NCBI RefSeq assembly: GCF_000941055.1
Contig: NZ_CP007202.1
Span: 1-64,000 of the forward strand
DNA: 64,000 nucleotides
Direction: 5' to 3'
Origin: Siansivirga zeaxanthinifaciens CC-SAMT-1
GTDB lineage: Bacteria > Bacteroidota > Bacteroidia > Flavobacteriales > Flavobacteriaceae
The translations under genes and the position numbers were made by a program. The notes under the pieces are model-generated. The model worked only from the letters and a program-made list of their open reading frames with translations, had not been told where the DNA came from and did no database searches. Below are positions 1 through 7,198 of the stretch, one piece after another; within the stretch, counting starts at the first letter, position 1; every line of letters begins with the position of its first letter.

Positions 1-1230
1 TTGGCCGCTATTATAATGCTCGGTGACAACACCGTTTTCTGTTGAGTTTGATAATTTTTCTAGCTCTGTGGACAAGTTATTTGCAATAAACTGAACATAT
101 TCTTTCTTTGTTTTGAAGCTGGGTTGTGTCGACTTTTTCTTTTTCGGATTATTCCAATTTTTAAGCTTTTGTTTGTGTTTTGCCTTGGCGAACATCCAGT
201 GAGCCTTCTTAAGATTCTTGACGTCCCAGTGGTCTATAGGTTGATTGAAAGTGTCATTATTCTGAAACATTTTACTCATGTCTTTAACATTCGAAACGTC
301 CCAGTCACCTATTGGCTGGTTGAACTTACTATTTCCAGAAAACATATAACTCATGTCTTCAACGTTCGAAACGTCCCAGTTGCCTATTGGTTGGTTGAAC
401 GCACTGTTTCTAGAAAACATATCGCCCATATCCGTCACACTGGAAACATCCCAATTGTTTATGGGCTTATTAAACTTCTTTGCCCCCCAGAACATACTGC
501 TCATATTCGTCACACTAGAAACATCCCATTGCCCTATGGGCTGATTGAACATTTCAGTTCGCTCAAACATTGAGCTCATATTCGTCACGCTAGAAACATC
601 CCATTGCCCTATGGGCTGATTGAACGCCTTAGCGGAATAAAACATCCCATAAAGATTTGTTGCACTCGAAAGGTCCCAATCACCAATAGGCTGGTTGAAT
701 CGCTCTGAATAACGAAACATATTAGACATATTTACGACATTGGATGTGTCCCAATTTCCAATAGGTTGGTTAAACTCATCTGTAAAAGAAAACATATTTG
801 AAGTATTCTCAACTCTTGAAACGTCCCAATCACCTATAGGCTGATTGAATCGCTCTGAATAACGAAACATATTAGACATATTTACGACATTGGATGTGTC
901 CCAATTTCCAATAGGCTGATTAAACTTGCCGTTTTTTGACCAATCTGACCCAAACATTCCTTCCATATTAGAGACACTTGACACATCCCAATTGCCAATA
1001 GGCTGATTAAATTTTTCAGCTTTATAAAACATCCACGACATATCGGTGACCTTTGATGTATCCCAGCCACCAATAAAGTCGTCGAACTCACGAGCATCTT
1101 CGAATAGATTACTCATATCAGTTATTTCAGACGTATTCCAGTCTGAAATATGGCCATATTCGCCAATAGCAGATTCTTTATCTTCAAGCCAAAGCTTCAC
1201 GGCTTCCCTAATTGTTTCGTTGTTGAGCAT
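1..1230 (-). CDS. BspA-like (DUF285) repeat protein, 3' end outside window
   Basis: The frame is open from an ATG at 1230 to the window edge, giving about 410 residues with no stop. After an N-terminal stretch (MLNNETIREAVKLWLEDKES) come about a dozen repeats of roughly 25 residues with the pattern FNQPIGxWDVSxVTxMxxMF, typical of BspA-family/DUF285 leucine-rich-like repeats. The last part seen is a lysine-rich, non-repeat region. I see no signal peptide at this start, unlike surface-exposed BspA proteins, so the location is unclear; the missing C-terminus could carry a sorting signal. Members of this family are linked to adhesion or to unknown functions. Two repeat blocks are almost identical at DNA level (about 697-773 and 847-923), pointing to recent internal duplication. 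The family call is firm, the function is not. Confidence 0.85.
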   Translation of the reverse strand, partial: MLNNETIREAVKLWLEDKESAIGEYGHISDWNTSEITDMSNLFEDAREFDDFIGGWDTSKVTDMSWMFYKAEKFNQPIGNWDVSSVSNMEGMFGSDWSKNGKFNQPIGNWDTSNVVNMSNMFRYSERFNQPIGDWDVSRVENTSNMFSFTDEFNQPIGNWDTSNVVNMSNMFRYSERFNQPIGDWDLSSATNLYGMFYSAKAFNQPIGQWDVSSVTNMSSMFERTEMFNQPIGQWDVSSVTNMSSMFWGAKKFNKPINNWDVSSVTDMGDMFSRNSAFNQPIGNWDVSNVEDMSYMFSGNSKFNQPIGDWDVSNVKDMSKMFQNNDTFNQPIDHWDVKNLKKAHWMFAKAKHKQKLKNWNNPKKKKSTQPSFKTKKEYVQFIANNLSTELEKLSNSTENGVVTEHYNSGQ

Positions 1231-1377
1231 CACGTTTTTATTTATTATTATCCGAACCTATTCGTATTAAGTTTATAACAAAATCTGAAGTTAAGGATAA
1301 AATTATAGAATTCAAAACATTGCGCTGGGGTCGGAGCAGGACAATATTTGTCTGCTATACCATCAGATGAGTTGGAT

Positions 1378-1460
1378 GGGTGGGCAAGCTCTATAAAAAC
1401 TTTATATAAAATATATAATATAAACAATAACCAAGAAAGTTTCAAAACCCTTGCCCACCC
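1378..1460. repeat. 11-bp inverted repeat in gene-poor stretch
   Basis: GGGTGGGCAAG (1378-1388) is repeated in inverse orientation as CTTGCCCACCC (1450-1460), with about 60 AT-rich bases between. The right arm overlaps the last codons of the truncated gene that ends at 1442. No T-run follows, so a terminator is not supported. It may be a remnant of rearrangement next to the insertion sequence. I see no convincing gene between 1231 and 1441. Confidence 0.4.
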
Positions 1461-1655
1461 AAATAAGCCTCAGCAGCACTATTCGGAACAGTATAATCCC
1501 CTATCTTTTCAAGTCTGATATCCACTTTTAGATATCTGCTACCACTCTTGCCATAAATGTCCTCTCCAGGAGGAGCCAGCTTTCTTAATGCATGTGTTAG
1601 TTCGTTTCCCTTGAAGTAGATTCCATTTTTCCTGAAAATCTCCTCAACTATAGAA
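1442..1655 (-). pseudogene. 3' fragment of an unknown gene, truncated at the IS left end
   Basis: Reading leftward from the IS left end, a frame stays open for about 70 codons and ends at TGA 1442-1444. It contains IFRKNGIYFKGNELTHALRK and, further on, LAPPGEDIYGKSGSRYLKVD, and ends YLGGQGF. The composition is protein-like, and there is no start codon suited to a complete gene, so it looks like the C-terminal end of a gene whose 5' part was lost where the IS sits. I do not recognise the family. The sequence on the other side of the IS does not continue it. Confidence 0.5.
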
Positions 1656-1742
1656 TGTAGCCTTCCCTAAAAATGTAGCCTTCCCTAAAAATAAGACAGT
1701 TTAAAATTCGAAAACATTAACTTTAAACCATTAAACTGTCAG

Positions 1743-2009
1743 ATGAAAAAAAGTAGATTTACCGAGAGCCAGATAATCAAGGCCTTAAAAGAAAACGAGC
1801 ATGGGCGCACCGTAGGTGATATAGCCCGTGAGCTTGGTATCGACAAGAGCACCATTTACTATTGGCGTAAGCGATACGGCGGCATGGAAACAAGCCATTT
1901 AAAGCGACTAAAGGAACTGGAGGAAGAGAACCGCAAGCTCAAGCAGATGTACGCAGATGCCAGCCTGGACAACCAAATGCTCAAGGACCTGCTGTCAAAA
2001 AAGTTCTAA
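1743..2009 (+). CDS. IS3-family transposase OrfA (helix-turn-helix)
   Basis: This 88-residue protein has the HTH_Tnp_1 layout: MKKSRFTESQIIKALKENE at the start, a helix-turn-helix around DIARELGIDKSTIYYWRKRY (residues 24-43), then a leucine-rich coiled coil (LKRLKELEEENRKLKQMY) that in IS3 transposases mediates multimerisation. It would bind the IS ends. Its last codons overlap an A AAA AAG slippery site, so a fraction of ribosomes should shift into the orfB frame and make the fused OrfAB transposase. OrfA alone usually acts as a regulator. Confidence 0.9.
   Translation: MKKSRFTESQIIKALKENEHGRTVGDIARELGIDKSTIYYWRKRYGGMETSHLKRLKELEEENRKLKQMYADASLDNQMLKDLLSKKF
1997..2003 (+). other. Programmed -1 frameshift site A_AAA_AAG
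   Basis: The heptamer A AAA AAG sits in the orfA reading frame (codons tca aaa aag ttc taa), two codons before the orfA stop. After a -1 slip the reading continues KKVLRPSDKKHRAVYLIKEY into orfB without a stop. This matches the classic IS3-family signal X XXY YYZ. The predicted fusion would be about 379 residues. Confidence 0.85.
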
Positions 2010-2041
2010 GGCCTTCCGACAAGAAGCACAGGGCGGTTTAT

Positions 2042-2881
2042 TTGATCAAGGAATATCAGGTTTCCATACAGAGGGCCTGCGGAGTTGTGGATTTAACCCG
2101 TTCGATGTGGTATTACCAAACCAAGCGTGATGACCGTGAGGTTATCGACAAACTCTCTGAACTGGCTACGGAACTTCCAACCAGGGGATTTGATGAGTAT
2201 TATAAACGCATACGTCGTGAAGGCCATAGGTGGAACAGAAAACGTGTATTACGGGTATATCGGCAGATGAAGCTCAAACTGAGACGCAAGCACAAAAAAC
2301 GCATCACGGGCAGGGCCAAACATCCTTTGGAGGCCCCAGAGTCATTGAACATGGTTTGGAGCATGGACTTTATGTCCGACATGCTTTCCGATGGGAGGAA
2401 GGTACGTATACTGAACATTATGGACGACTGTAACCGTGAGGTCCTTGCTGTCGACCCTGGGTTAAACTACCCAGCCAGAAAGCTGGTGGAGAACTTGGAA
2501 CAATTGGAAGAAGAGATTGGCCTGCCACAAACCATCCGTTGTGACAATGGCCCAGAGTTTATATCCAAAACCTTAAATGCTTGGTGTAAACGCAAACGAA
2601 TAGAAATAAGATTTACCCAACCAGGTAAACCCATGCAAAACGGATATATAGAACGATTGAATAGATTTTACAGAGAAGATGTATTGGATGCCTACTGGTT
2701 TAACGATTTGCACCAATTGAGAAAATTGAGCAATCAATGGATGGAAGATTATAACAACAACCATCCGCACCAATCACTGGGGAATAAATCTCCTAGAGAA
2801 TATAAACCAAGATTCGGTGAAGAATTCTTCACCGAATCTGATGATATTAATGAAAATTTGCTGAATTTAGCTGTGTCTTAA
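2042..2881 (+). CDS. IS3-family transposase OrfB (DDE integrase core)
   Basis: This is the catalytic half of the IS transposase, 279 residues from a TTG codon, but the frame is open upstream through the frameshift site, so the natural product is probably the OrfAB fusion. It has an HTH_21-like region (ELPTRGFDEYYKRIRREGHR) and the rve integrase core, with candidate DDE residues in VWSMDFMSD, IRCDNGPEF and the glutamate of ERLNRFYRED. The C-terminal part (NNNHPHQSLGNKSPREY) is typical of the family. No internal stop or frameshift is seen, so the element looks intact and possibly active. Confidence 0.9.
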   Translation: MIKEYQVSIQRACGVVDLTRSMWYYQTKRDDREVIDKLSELATELPTRGFDEYYKRIRREGHRWNRKRVLRVYRQMKLKLRRKHKKRITGRAKHPLEAPESLNMVWSMDFMSDMLSDGRKVRILNIMDDCNREVLAVDPGLNYPARKLVENLEQLEEEIGLPQTIRCDNGPEFISKTLNAWCKRKRIEIRFTQPGKPMQNGYIERLNRFYREDVLDAYWFNDLHQLRKLSNQWMEDYNNNHPHQSLGNKSPREYKPRFGEEFFTESDDINENLLNLAVS

Positions 2882-2897
2882 TTTGGGTAAGGCTACA

Positions 2898-3014
2898 CTT
2901 GAGGGTACTTTCAAAAATGAGAATTTTAAATACAATGGGAAGATATTTTTAAGGATGTATAAAGAGAAAAAAAGTGAAATACTTAAGGAGAATATTTGTA
3001 TCAAAATGTTTTAA
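2898..3014 (+). pseudogene. 3' fragment of an unknown gene, truncated at the IS right end
   Basis: Immediately right of the IS a rightward frame is open for 37 codons to TAA 3012-3014, reading EGTFKNENFKYNGKIFLRMY and ending ENICIKMF. It has no start codon and looks like the tail of a protein, with a faint MORN-like GxFxxxxxxYNGK pattern. The reading direction is opposite to the fragment left of the IS, so the two cannot be halves of one gene. The family is not identified. Confidence 0.4.
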
Positions 3015-3140
3015 TATAATAATTACTTTCTATTTTCATTACCATGTTGTGAATCAACAATAAAATAATATCTCCATATTTGAACTCCCCATACTATCGT
3101 ATACATATCACTTTAAATTAAGACTTTAAGGATGTTTATT

Positions 3141-3899
3141 TTAATATTCGATACCATTTACATAAACGGGAATAACATCAATAATTGGCGCAATCTCAAA
3201 TCCCAAAAAGCCGTTAATATCTTCATAAGTTACTAAGTCGTTGTAAACCTTTAAATATTGATCCGATAATGGTTTAAATGACCAATGCCATTTTTCCTCA
3301 TTGTAACCAGTCCTACCATTTTCTTTTGAAGTGTAAGGTTGGAAAAATCCAAATTTATGAGCATTTTTACTAAGCCAATCATACTCTTTTTTACCTTTTC
3401 CCATAGCGAAATAAGAATTATTCAAATTATTTATATCAATATCAGTACCCCAATGATGTCTTGAAGTACTTGGCATTGAACTATATTTTAAAATAAGTAG
3501 TGCATTTTTAATGCTATCAGGCATATTATTTTGTCTCCATTTTCTTTCCCAAATTCGTTTTTGTTCGGTAAAATTACGGGTACCAGAAACTATTTTAAAA
3601 GAGATACCGTCTTTCTTTGCTGCAGTCGCCATATTTACAAAAGAATCTAATACTACTTTTTGAATGTAGACATTTTTAAAGCTATAGTTTGAAGGTACCT
3701 TTACGAATGCAGTATCTTTTCTATAATTGAATTTACCCAATAATTTAAATCTTTCGATACACTTTACTAAAGGTACCTCTGGTGTAGTGCTTAGATTATT
3801 AACTTTAGTCTTATTCTCAACTATTGCATTATCCTTCTTCTTACAAGAAGAAACTATAACAATTAAAAAAAAGTATATTAAAATCCTAAGTTGCGACAT
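3141..3899 (-). CDS. M15-family D,D-peptidase lipoprotein (VanY/DacB-like)
   Basis: This 252-residue protein starts with a lipoprotein signal (MSQLRILIYFFLIVIVSSCK; lipid-modified Cys at about 19). The mature part has the VanY/M15B layout: SGTRNFTEQKRIW, then SRHHWGTDIDI supplying zinc-ligand His and Asp, and near the C-terminus EEKWHWSF supplying the last zinc His. The family cleaves D-Ala-D-Ala or related peptide bonds in peptidoglycan, so it probably acts in the periplasm, anchored to a membrane. Its ATG directly follows the TAA of the upstream gene (3900), so the two are probably one transcript. That neighbour has a membrane segment and an SH3-like domain, consistent with a shared cell-wall role, which is inference. 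Confidence 0.85.
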   Translation of the reverse strand: MSQLRILIYFFLIVIVSSCKKKDNAIVENKTKVNNLSTTPEVPLVKCIERFKLLGKFNYRKDTAFVKVPSNYSFKNVYIQKVVLDSFVNMATAAKKDGISFKIVSGTRNFTEQKRIWERKWRQNNMPDSIKNALLILKYSSMPSTSRHHWGTDIDINNLNNSYFAMGKGKKEYDWLSKNAHKFGFFQPYTSKENGRTGYNEEKWHWSFKPLSDQYLKVYNDLVTYEDINGFLGFEIAPIIDVIPVYVNGIEY

Positions 3900-5636
3900 T
3901 TAATTTAATTTTACACAAAATTCAGAAAAGATCCAACCATCTATTTCTTTAAGATAATACCAGTTGCTATAACTTATTTCAACATCTATTTTTTTAACTC
4001 GAACCTTATTGATTGTTTTATCCATATTCACTACTTCTGCAGAATAAGTATAATCATCAATACTCTGTACGTTATTTAATTTGAAATTCTTTGGTTTTTC
4101 AACCTTCTCTTCACTTTGAATATCTTTAAGAATCATTTTTTTGTTTAATAAGTATATTGGTTTTTCAGATTTATACTCCTCAGAAACAGTGTAAAATTCG
4201 TTTTCTGAAACTTTACCAATAACACTTCCATTTATAGGTTCTTTACGAATGTTAATATTATTTTTACCATCTTTTATTCTAATATTGAAGACATTAAATG
4301 TATTCTGATTTGAAGTAATATCTTTAACATTCTCCTTATCAACTAACTTATTTTTATCAATGTATTCTTTCTCCCATTCATTTTTAATATCATCTACTGT
4401 CATTTCTTGAGTTACAGAATTCTTGGATGTTAAAATGAAAAATACCGCCGCCGATATTATTAATATACTTGCAATAACAACAGGCAAAACCCATTTTCTT
4501 TTGGTTTTTTTAGAAGCGCTGGCAACTGGTTTTGGTTTTTCTTGAGTGTCTCCATTTATTTCTGCACTAACAACATCTTCATCTCTTGATTCAATAGCAT
4601 CAATTTTAGAATTTGTTTTTATTTTTTTTTCAATATTTCGACTTTCAGTTTTTCCTTTTTGAATCTCAATTTTTTTCTTCTTTTCTTCTTTCTTTTTTTT
4701 ATTGGTTATAAATGAGAGAATTTCATCTTTTCTGAAAGTGGAATCGAACAAAACGTTATAAAACCCGACCAAATTTATAATATCACCATATGACAGCTTT
4801 GATTCGCTTACAACACCCCTCTCGCCTTGAAGCCTATATTCAACAGTCTTTGAATTAATCATTTTGGTAAGCAAAGAAATATCTGTCTCCAAGTAAAGTA
4901 ATTCACTAGTCCCTTCTTGATAGTTAATGTTTTTACCTATGTCCATTGTTTCGTCATCATCAAAAAGAAAGGTTATCTTTCCGTCCTTTAGAGCATTAAC
5001 TTTAAATTCATTCCCACTCAAATTAATTTGCAATAAACGTATTTTTAAAATAAAAATATCTTGCTCTGATTTTTTTCTATAAATTAAACTTAAGTATAAA
5101 CTAAAATTACTTCTCTGTAATCTGGCAGTCAAGTTCTCTAATTCGGTATTGAACGAGCTTATGCCTGCTTGATTATCAGCCAAATCAGTAAGTGTCTTGT
5201 TATCTAAACTTAATGATTTTGATTCGTATTCTTCAACTTTTGTGAACTTATCAGTTCCATATTTATCAACAAATAAAGACTTTATTTCATCTTCTGTAAC
5301 ATTATAATCATCTCCCGACTTCACATCATTGTTATTTTCCCCATTTCCATCGATTAAACTTACTAAATAGTTGTTTATCTTATCTTTTGAGCTTTCAACC
5401 ATATCTTCTCCAACATCAAATAAATCTCCATCTATATCTCCTTTATAATAAAAACGTAATTCATCATATTCTTCTTCAATCAAATTAAACTGTAAAATTG
5501 ATTCATCATCTCCAATAAATTCATGAGTATTTCCCTCTTCATCAACAACATGAAGAAATTTCCACTGAGTATCAGGGTGAATTATTTTGCAAATTTCGAG
5601 GAGTTCTTCTTTACTAAGTTTACTGTATTTATTCAT
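3900..5636 (-). CDS. Unknown membrane protein with C-terminal SH3-like domain; paralogue of the protein at 7179-8357
   Basis: This is a 578-residue protein. Residues 1 to about 310 match the 392-residue protein upstream (both begin MNKYSKL, then EICKIIHPD, EYDELRFY, and FYNxLFDxTFxKDE near residue 292). A Lys/Glu-rich, low-complexity linker follows (about 310-380), then one membrane segment (about 382-402, WVLPVVIASILIISAAVFFI). The C-terminal part has NINIRKEPINGSVIGKVSEN and ends WYYLKEIDGWIFSEFCVK, as in bacterial SH3 (SH3b) domains but with a long insert. The shared N-terminal domain is not one I recognise. With no signal peptide, the N-terminal part should be cytoplasmic and the SH3-like part periplasmic. 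It abuts the M15 peptidase gene without a gap. Confidence 0.75.
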   Translation of the reverse strand: MNKYSKLSKEELLEICKIIHPDTQWKFLHVVDEEGNTHEFIGDDESILQFNLIEEEYDELRFYYKGDIDGDLFDVGEDMVESSKDKINNYLVSLIDGNGENNNDVKSGDDYNVTEDEIKSLFVDKYGTDKFTKVEEYESKSLSLDNKTLTDLADNQAGISSFNTELENLTARLQRSNFSLYLSLIYRKKSEQDIFILKIRLLQINLSGNEFKVNALKDGKITFLFDDDETMDIGKNINYQEGTSELLYLETDISLLTKMINSKTVEYRLQGERGVVSESKLSYGDIINLVGFYNVLFDSTFRKDEILSFITNKKKKEEKKKKIEIQKGKTESRNIEKKIKTNSKIDAIESRDEDVVSAEINGDTQEKPKPVASASKKTKRKWVLPVVIASILIISAAVFFILTSKNSVTQEMTVDDIKNEWEKEYIDKNKLVDKENVKDITSNQNTFNVFNIRIKDGKNNINIRKEPINGSVIGKVSENEFYTVSEEYKSEKPIYLLNKKMILKDIQSEEKVEKPKNFKLNNVQSIDDYTYSAEVVNMDKTINKVRVKKIDVEISYSNWYYLKEIDGWIFSEFCVKLN

Positions 5637-5902
5637 AATTACCTGTATTTTTTAATATTTAATCTTATCGTGGACTATTGAAATATTAAAGCATTTTAGT
5701 TTTTAAATTTGATAAATTATTTGTTTTTCGTTCTATAATTTTAAATGATTAATATTCTATTTTTTTTAAACAAAGCTTAAGTAGTGATATTTTACGTTTA
5801 TGCCCAATTATAGATTGTCTACTCATCTTCCTAATTTAAGAATTTGATGTGTATTTTGCATTTCTAAATTTCTTTAACTTTATCTTAGAATAATGGTTTA
5901 CA

Positions 5903-7198
5903 TTACCTTAATGACTTTGTGTTTTTATTAACTTTATATAGTTGATATGCACTAATTGCGTTAATCATATTTCCGAATGCAACAGTTGAATTTAAGTTTT
6001 CCAATCCATTACTTAAATTAGTGTTCAAGTCATTAAAATTTGAATCTAACGTATGATTCAGAGAGTTAAAACCGTTAGAAATAGATTCTTCAATATTAAT
6101 TAAGCCGTTCACAACCTCGTTAAGATTTTGGTTTATTTGATTTATACCTGCAACAACCTTTTCAAGCTGACTTTCTATGATAGTTAGTTTTTTAACAATA
6201 TCTACTTTCATTGTTTTTAATTCCTCTTTTATATCAGTCAATGTTGTAGTTAGGTCTTTTTCAAACTTATTTTTGAAGATACCTAATTCATCAAATTCTT
6301 CATATAGTTCATAGAAAACCACATAGTTACCTTCCAAAAGTCCCACTAACATATTTAAAGAATAGTAGTAAACAATATTATAGCTATTAACTTGCTCAAT
6401 AATTAATGTAGATAAGCTGTCTATAGTTTTAAATACTTTCACATCTTTATTAAGGGTTTCAACAGTCTTAATTATTTGTTGATGTTTTATATTTAAAAAA
6501 TTATGAATTTTTAAAAAGTCCAAGACATATCTTTTATCCGCCTCCACAATCTTATTTTGATTAGATATAATTAACTGTTTTATTTTACTTGGTCTTTCAA
6601 CTAAATCTTCACTATTCCTTAAAGATGCCTCTTTAAATTTTTCTTGAACATATTCTGCTATATCATTAATATCAATGGTGGTATGAGATTCATTAATTAT
6701 CTTAATTAATTCTTTAAATCGTTTTTCTTCTAGTTCATCAACATGATTATCTGAATTTATTAAGTCTTCAGAAATTTTCATTAATAATTCCTTAACCAGA
6801 TTAACTGTTTTTTTATTGGCGTGATTTGTTAGAAATCCAACAGAATTAAAATTATTTTGAGGGATAATACTTGATCTCGTAATTGATAAAAATTGCGATT
6901 TCTTATCATCACTTAAACTTTTCCATTGACCTATAAATCTTGTATAATTTATGCCATTATCAAATTTAATTTCATTAATCATATCATTAATACATGTTAC
7001 AAATAATGTTTCGTATTCAAAGTTTTTATAGTCGAAATAAAAATGATAAAGAAGAAATCCTAAATCATTTTTTAAAAGTTTTGTAAAAGCTAAAGTTGAA
7101 GAACTAGGCAATTCTTTATCAATTTGGGCAAATAACTCTTTTAAAATCCCACTATATTGATTTATTAAAACAGCTATTTTAGTTGTTGTTGGTATCAA
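5903..7198 (-). CDS. Unknown protein with C-terminal coiled coil
   Basis: I do not recognise this 431-residue protein. The first 270 residues are mostly helical-looking and charged with no catalytic motif seen. Residues 300-410 form a long amphipathic heptad-like stretch (IESQLEKVVAGINQINQNLN, then SNGFNSLNHTLDSNFNDLNT), likely a coiled coil. There is no signal peptide or clear membrane segment. The start is TTG at 7198, which overlaps the end of the upstream gene by 20 bases; no ATG follows until about residue 67, so the overlapping start and translational coupling are favoured. It lies between the two paralogous genes, suggesting one functional unit. A structural or tethering role is a guess. 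Confidence 0.6.
   Translation of the reverse strand: MIPTTTKIAVLINQYSGILKELFAQIDKELPSSSTLAFTKLLKNDLGFLLYHFYFDYKNFEYETLFVTCINDMINEIKFDNGINYTRFIGQWKSLSDDKKSQFLSITRSSIIPQNNFNSVGFLTNHANKKTVNLVKELLMKISEDLINSDNHVDELEEKRFKELIKIINESHTTIDINDIAEYVQEKFKEASLRNSEDLVERPSKIKQLIISNQNKIVEADKRYVLDFLKIHNFLNIKHQQIIKTVETLNKDVKVFKTIDSLSTLIIEQVNSYNIVYYYSLNMLVGLLEGNYVVFYELYEEFDELGIFKNKFEKDLTTTLTDIKEELKTMKVDIVKKLTIIESQLEKVVAGINQINQNLNEVVNGLINIEESISNGFNSLNHTLDSNFNDLNTNLSNGLENLNSTVAFGNMINAISAYQLYKVNKNTKSLR

Larger units (their letters stand above)
1656..2897 (+). mobile_element. IS3-family insertion sequence (IS407-like)
   Basis: The element carries orfA and orfB in the -1 relative arrangement typical of IS3 elements, between imperfect terminal inverted repeats of about 25 bp: left TGTAGCCTTCCCTAAAAA, right end complement TGTAGCCTTACCCAAATT. 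The left end is present twice in tandem (1656 and 1674, 18-bp unit), so the working left end could be either. The OrfA sequence resembles the IS407 subgroup, which normally makes 4-bp target duplications; none is seen here (AGAA on the left, CTTG on the right). The flanks are truncated ends of two different genes, suggesting the IS took part in a deletion or recombination after it arrived. Confidence 0.88.

Noticed and set aside
124-573. Plus-strand frame of 149 codons in the repeat region
   Set aside because: It is the complement of the BspA-like repeats on the minus strand, whose FNQPIGxWDVS units are clearly the coding sequence; the repetition makes all frames look open.
1-1100. Regular repeats that could suggest a CRISPR array
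   Set aside because: The 75-base period is coding repeat structure with variable bases inside each unit; there is no short constant repeat with unique spacers and no cas gene.
1248-1445. Minus-strand frame of 65 codons left of the IS
   Set aside because: Several frames are open in this AT-rich stretch and none has clear protein character or a recognisable domain.
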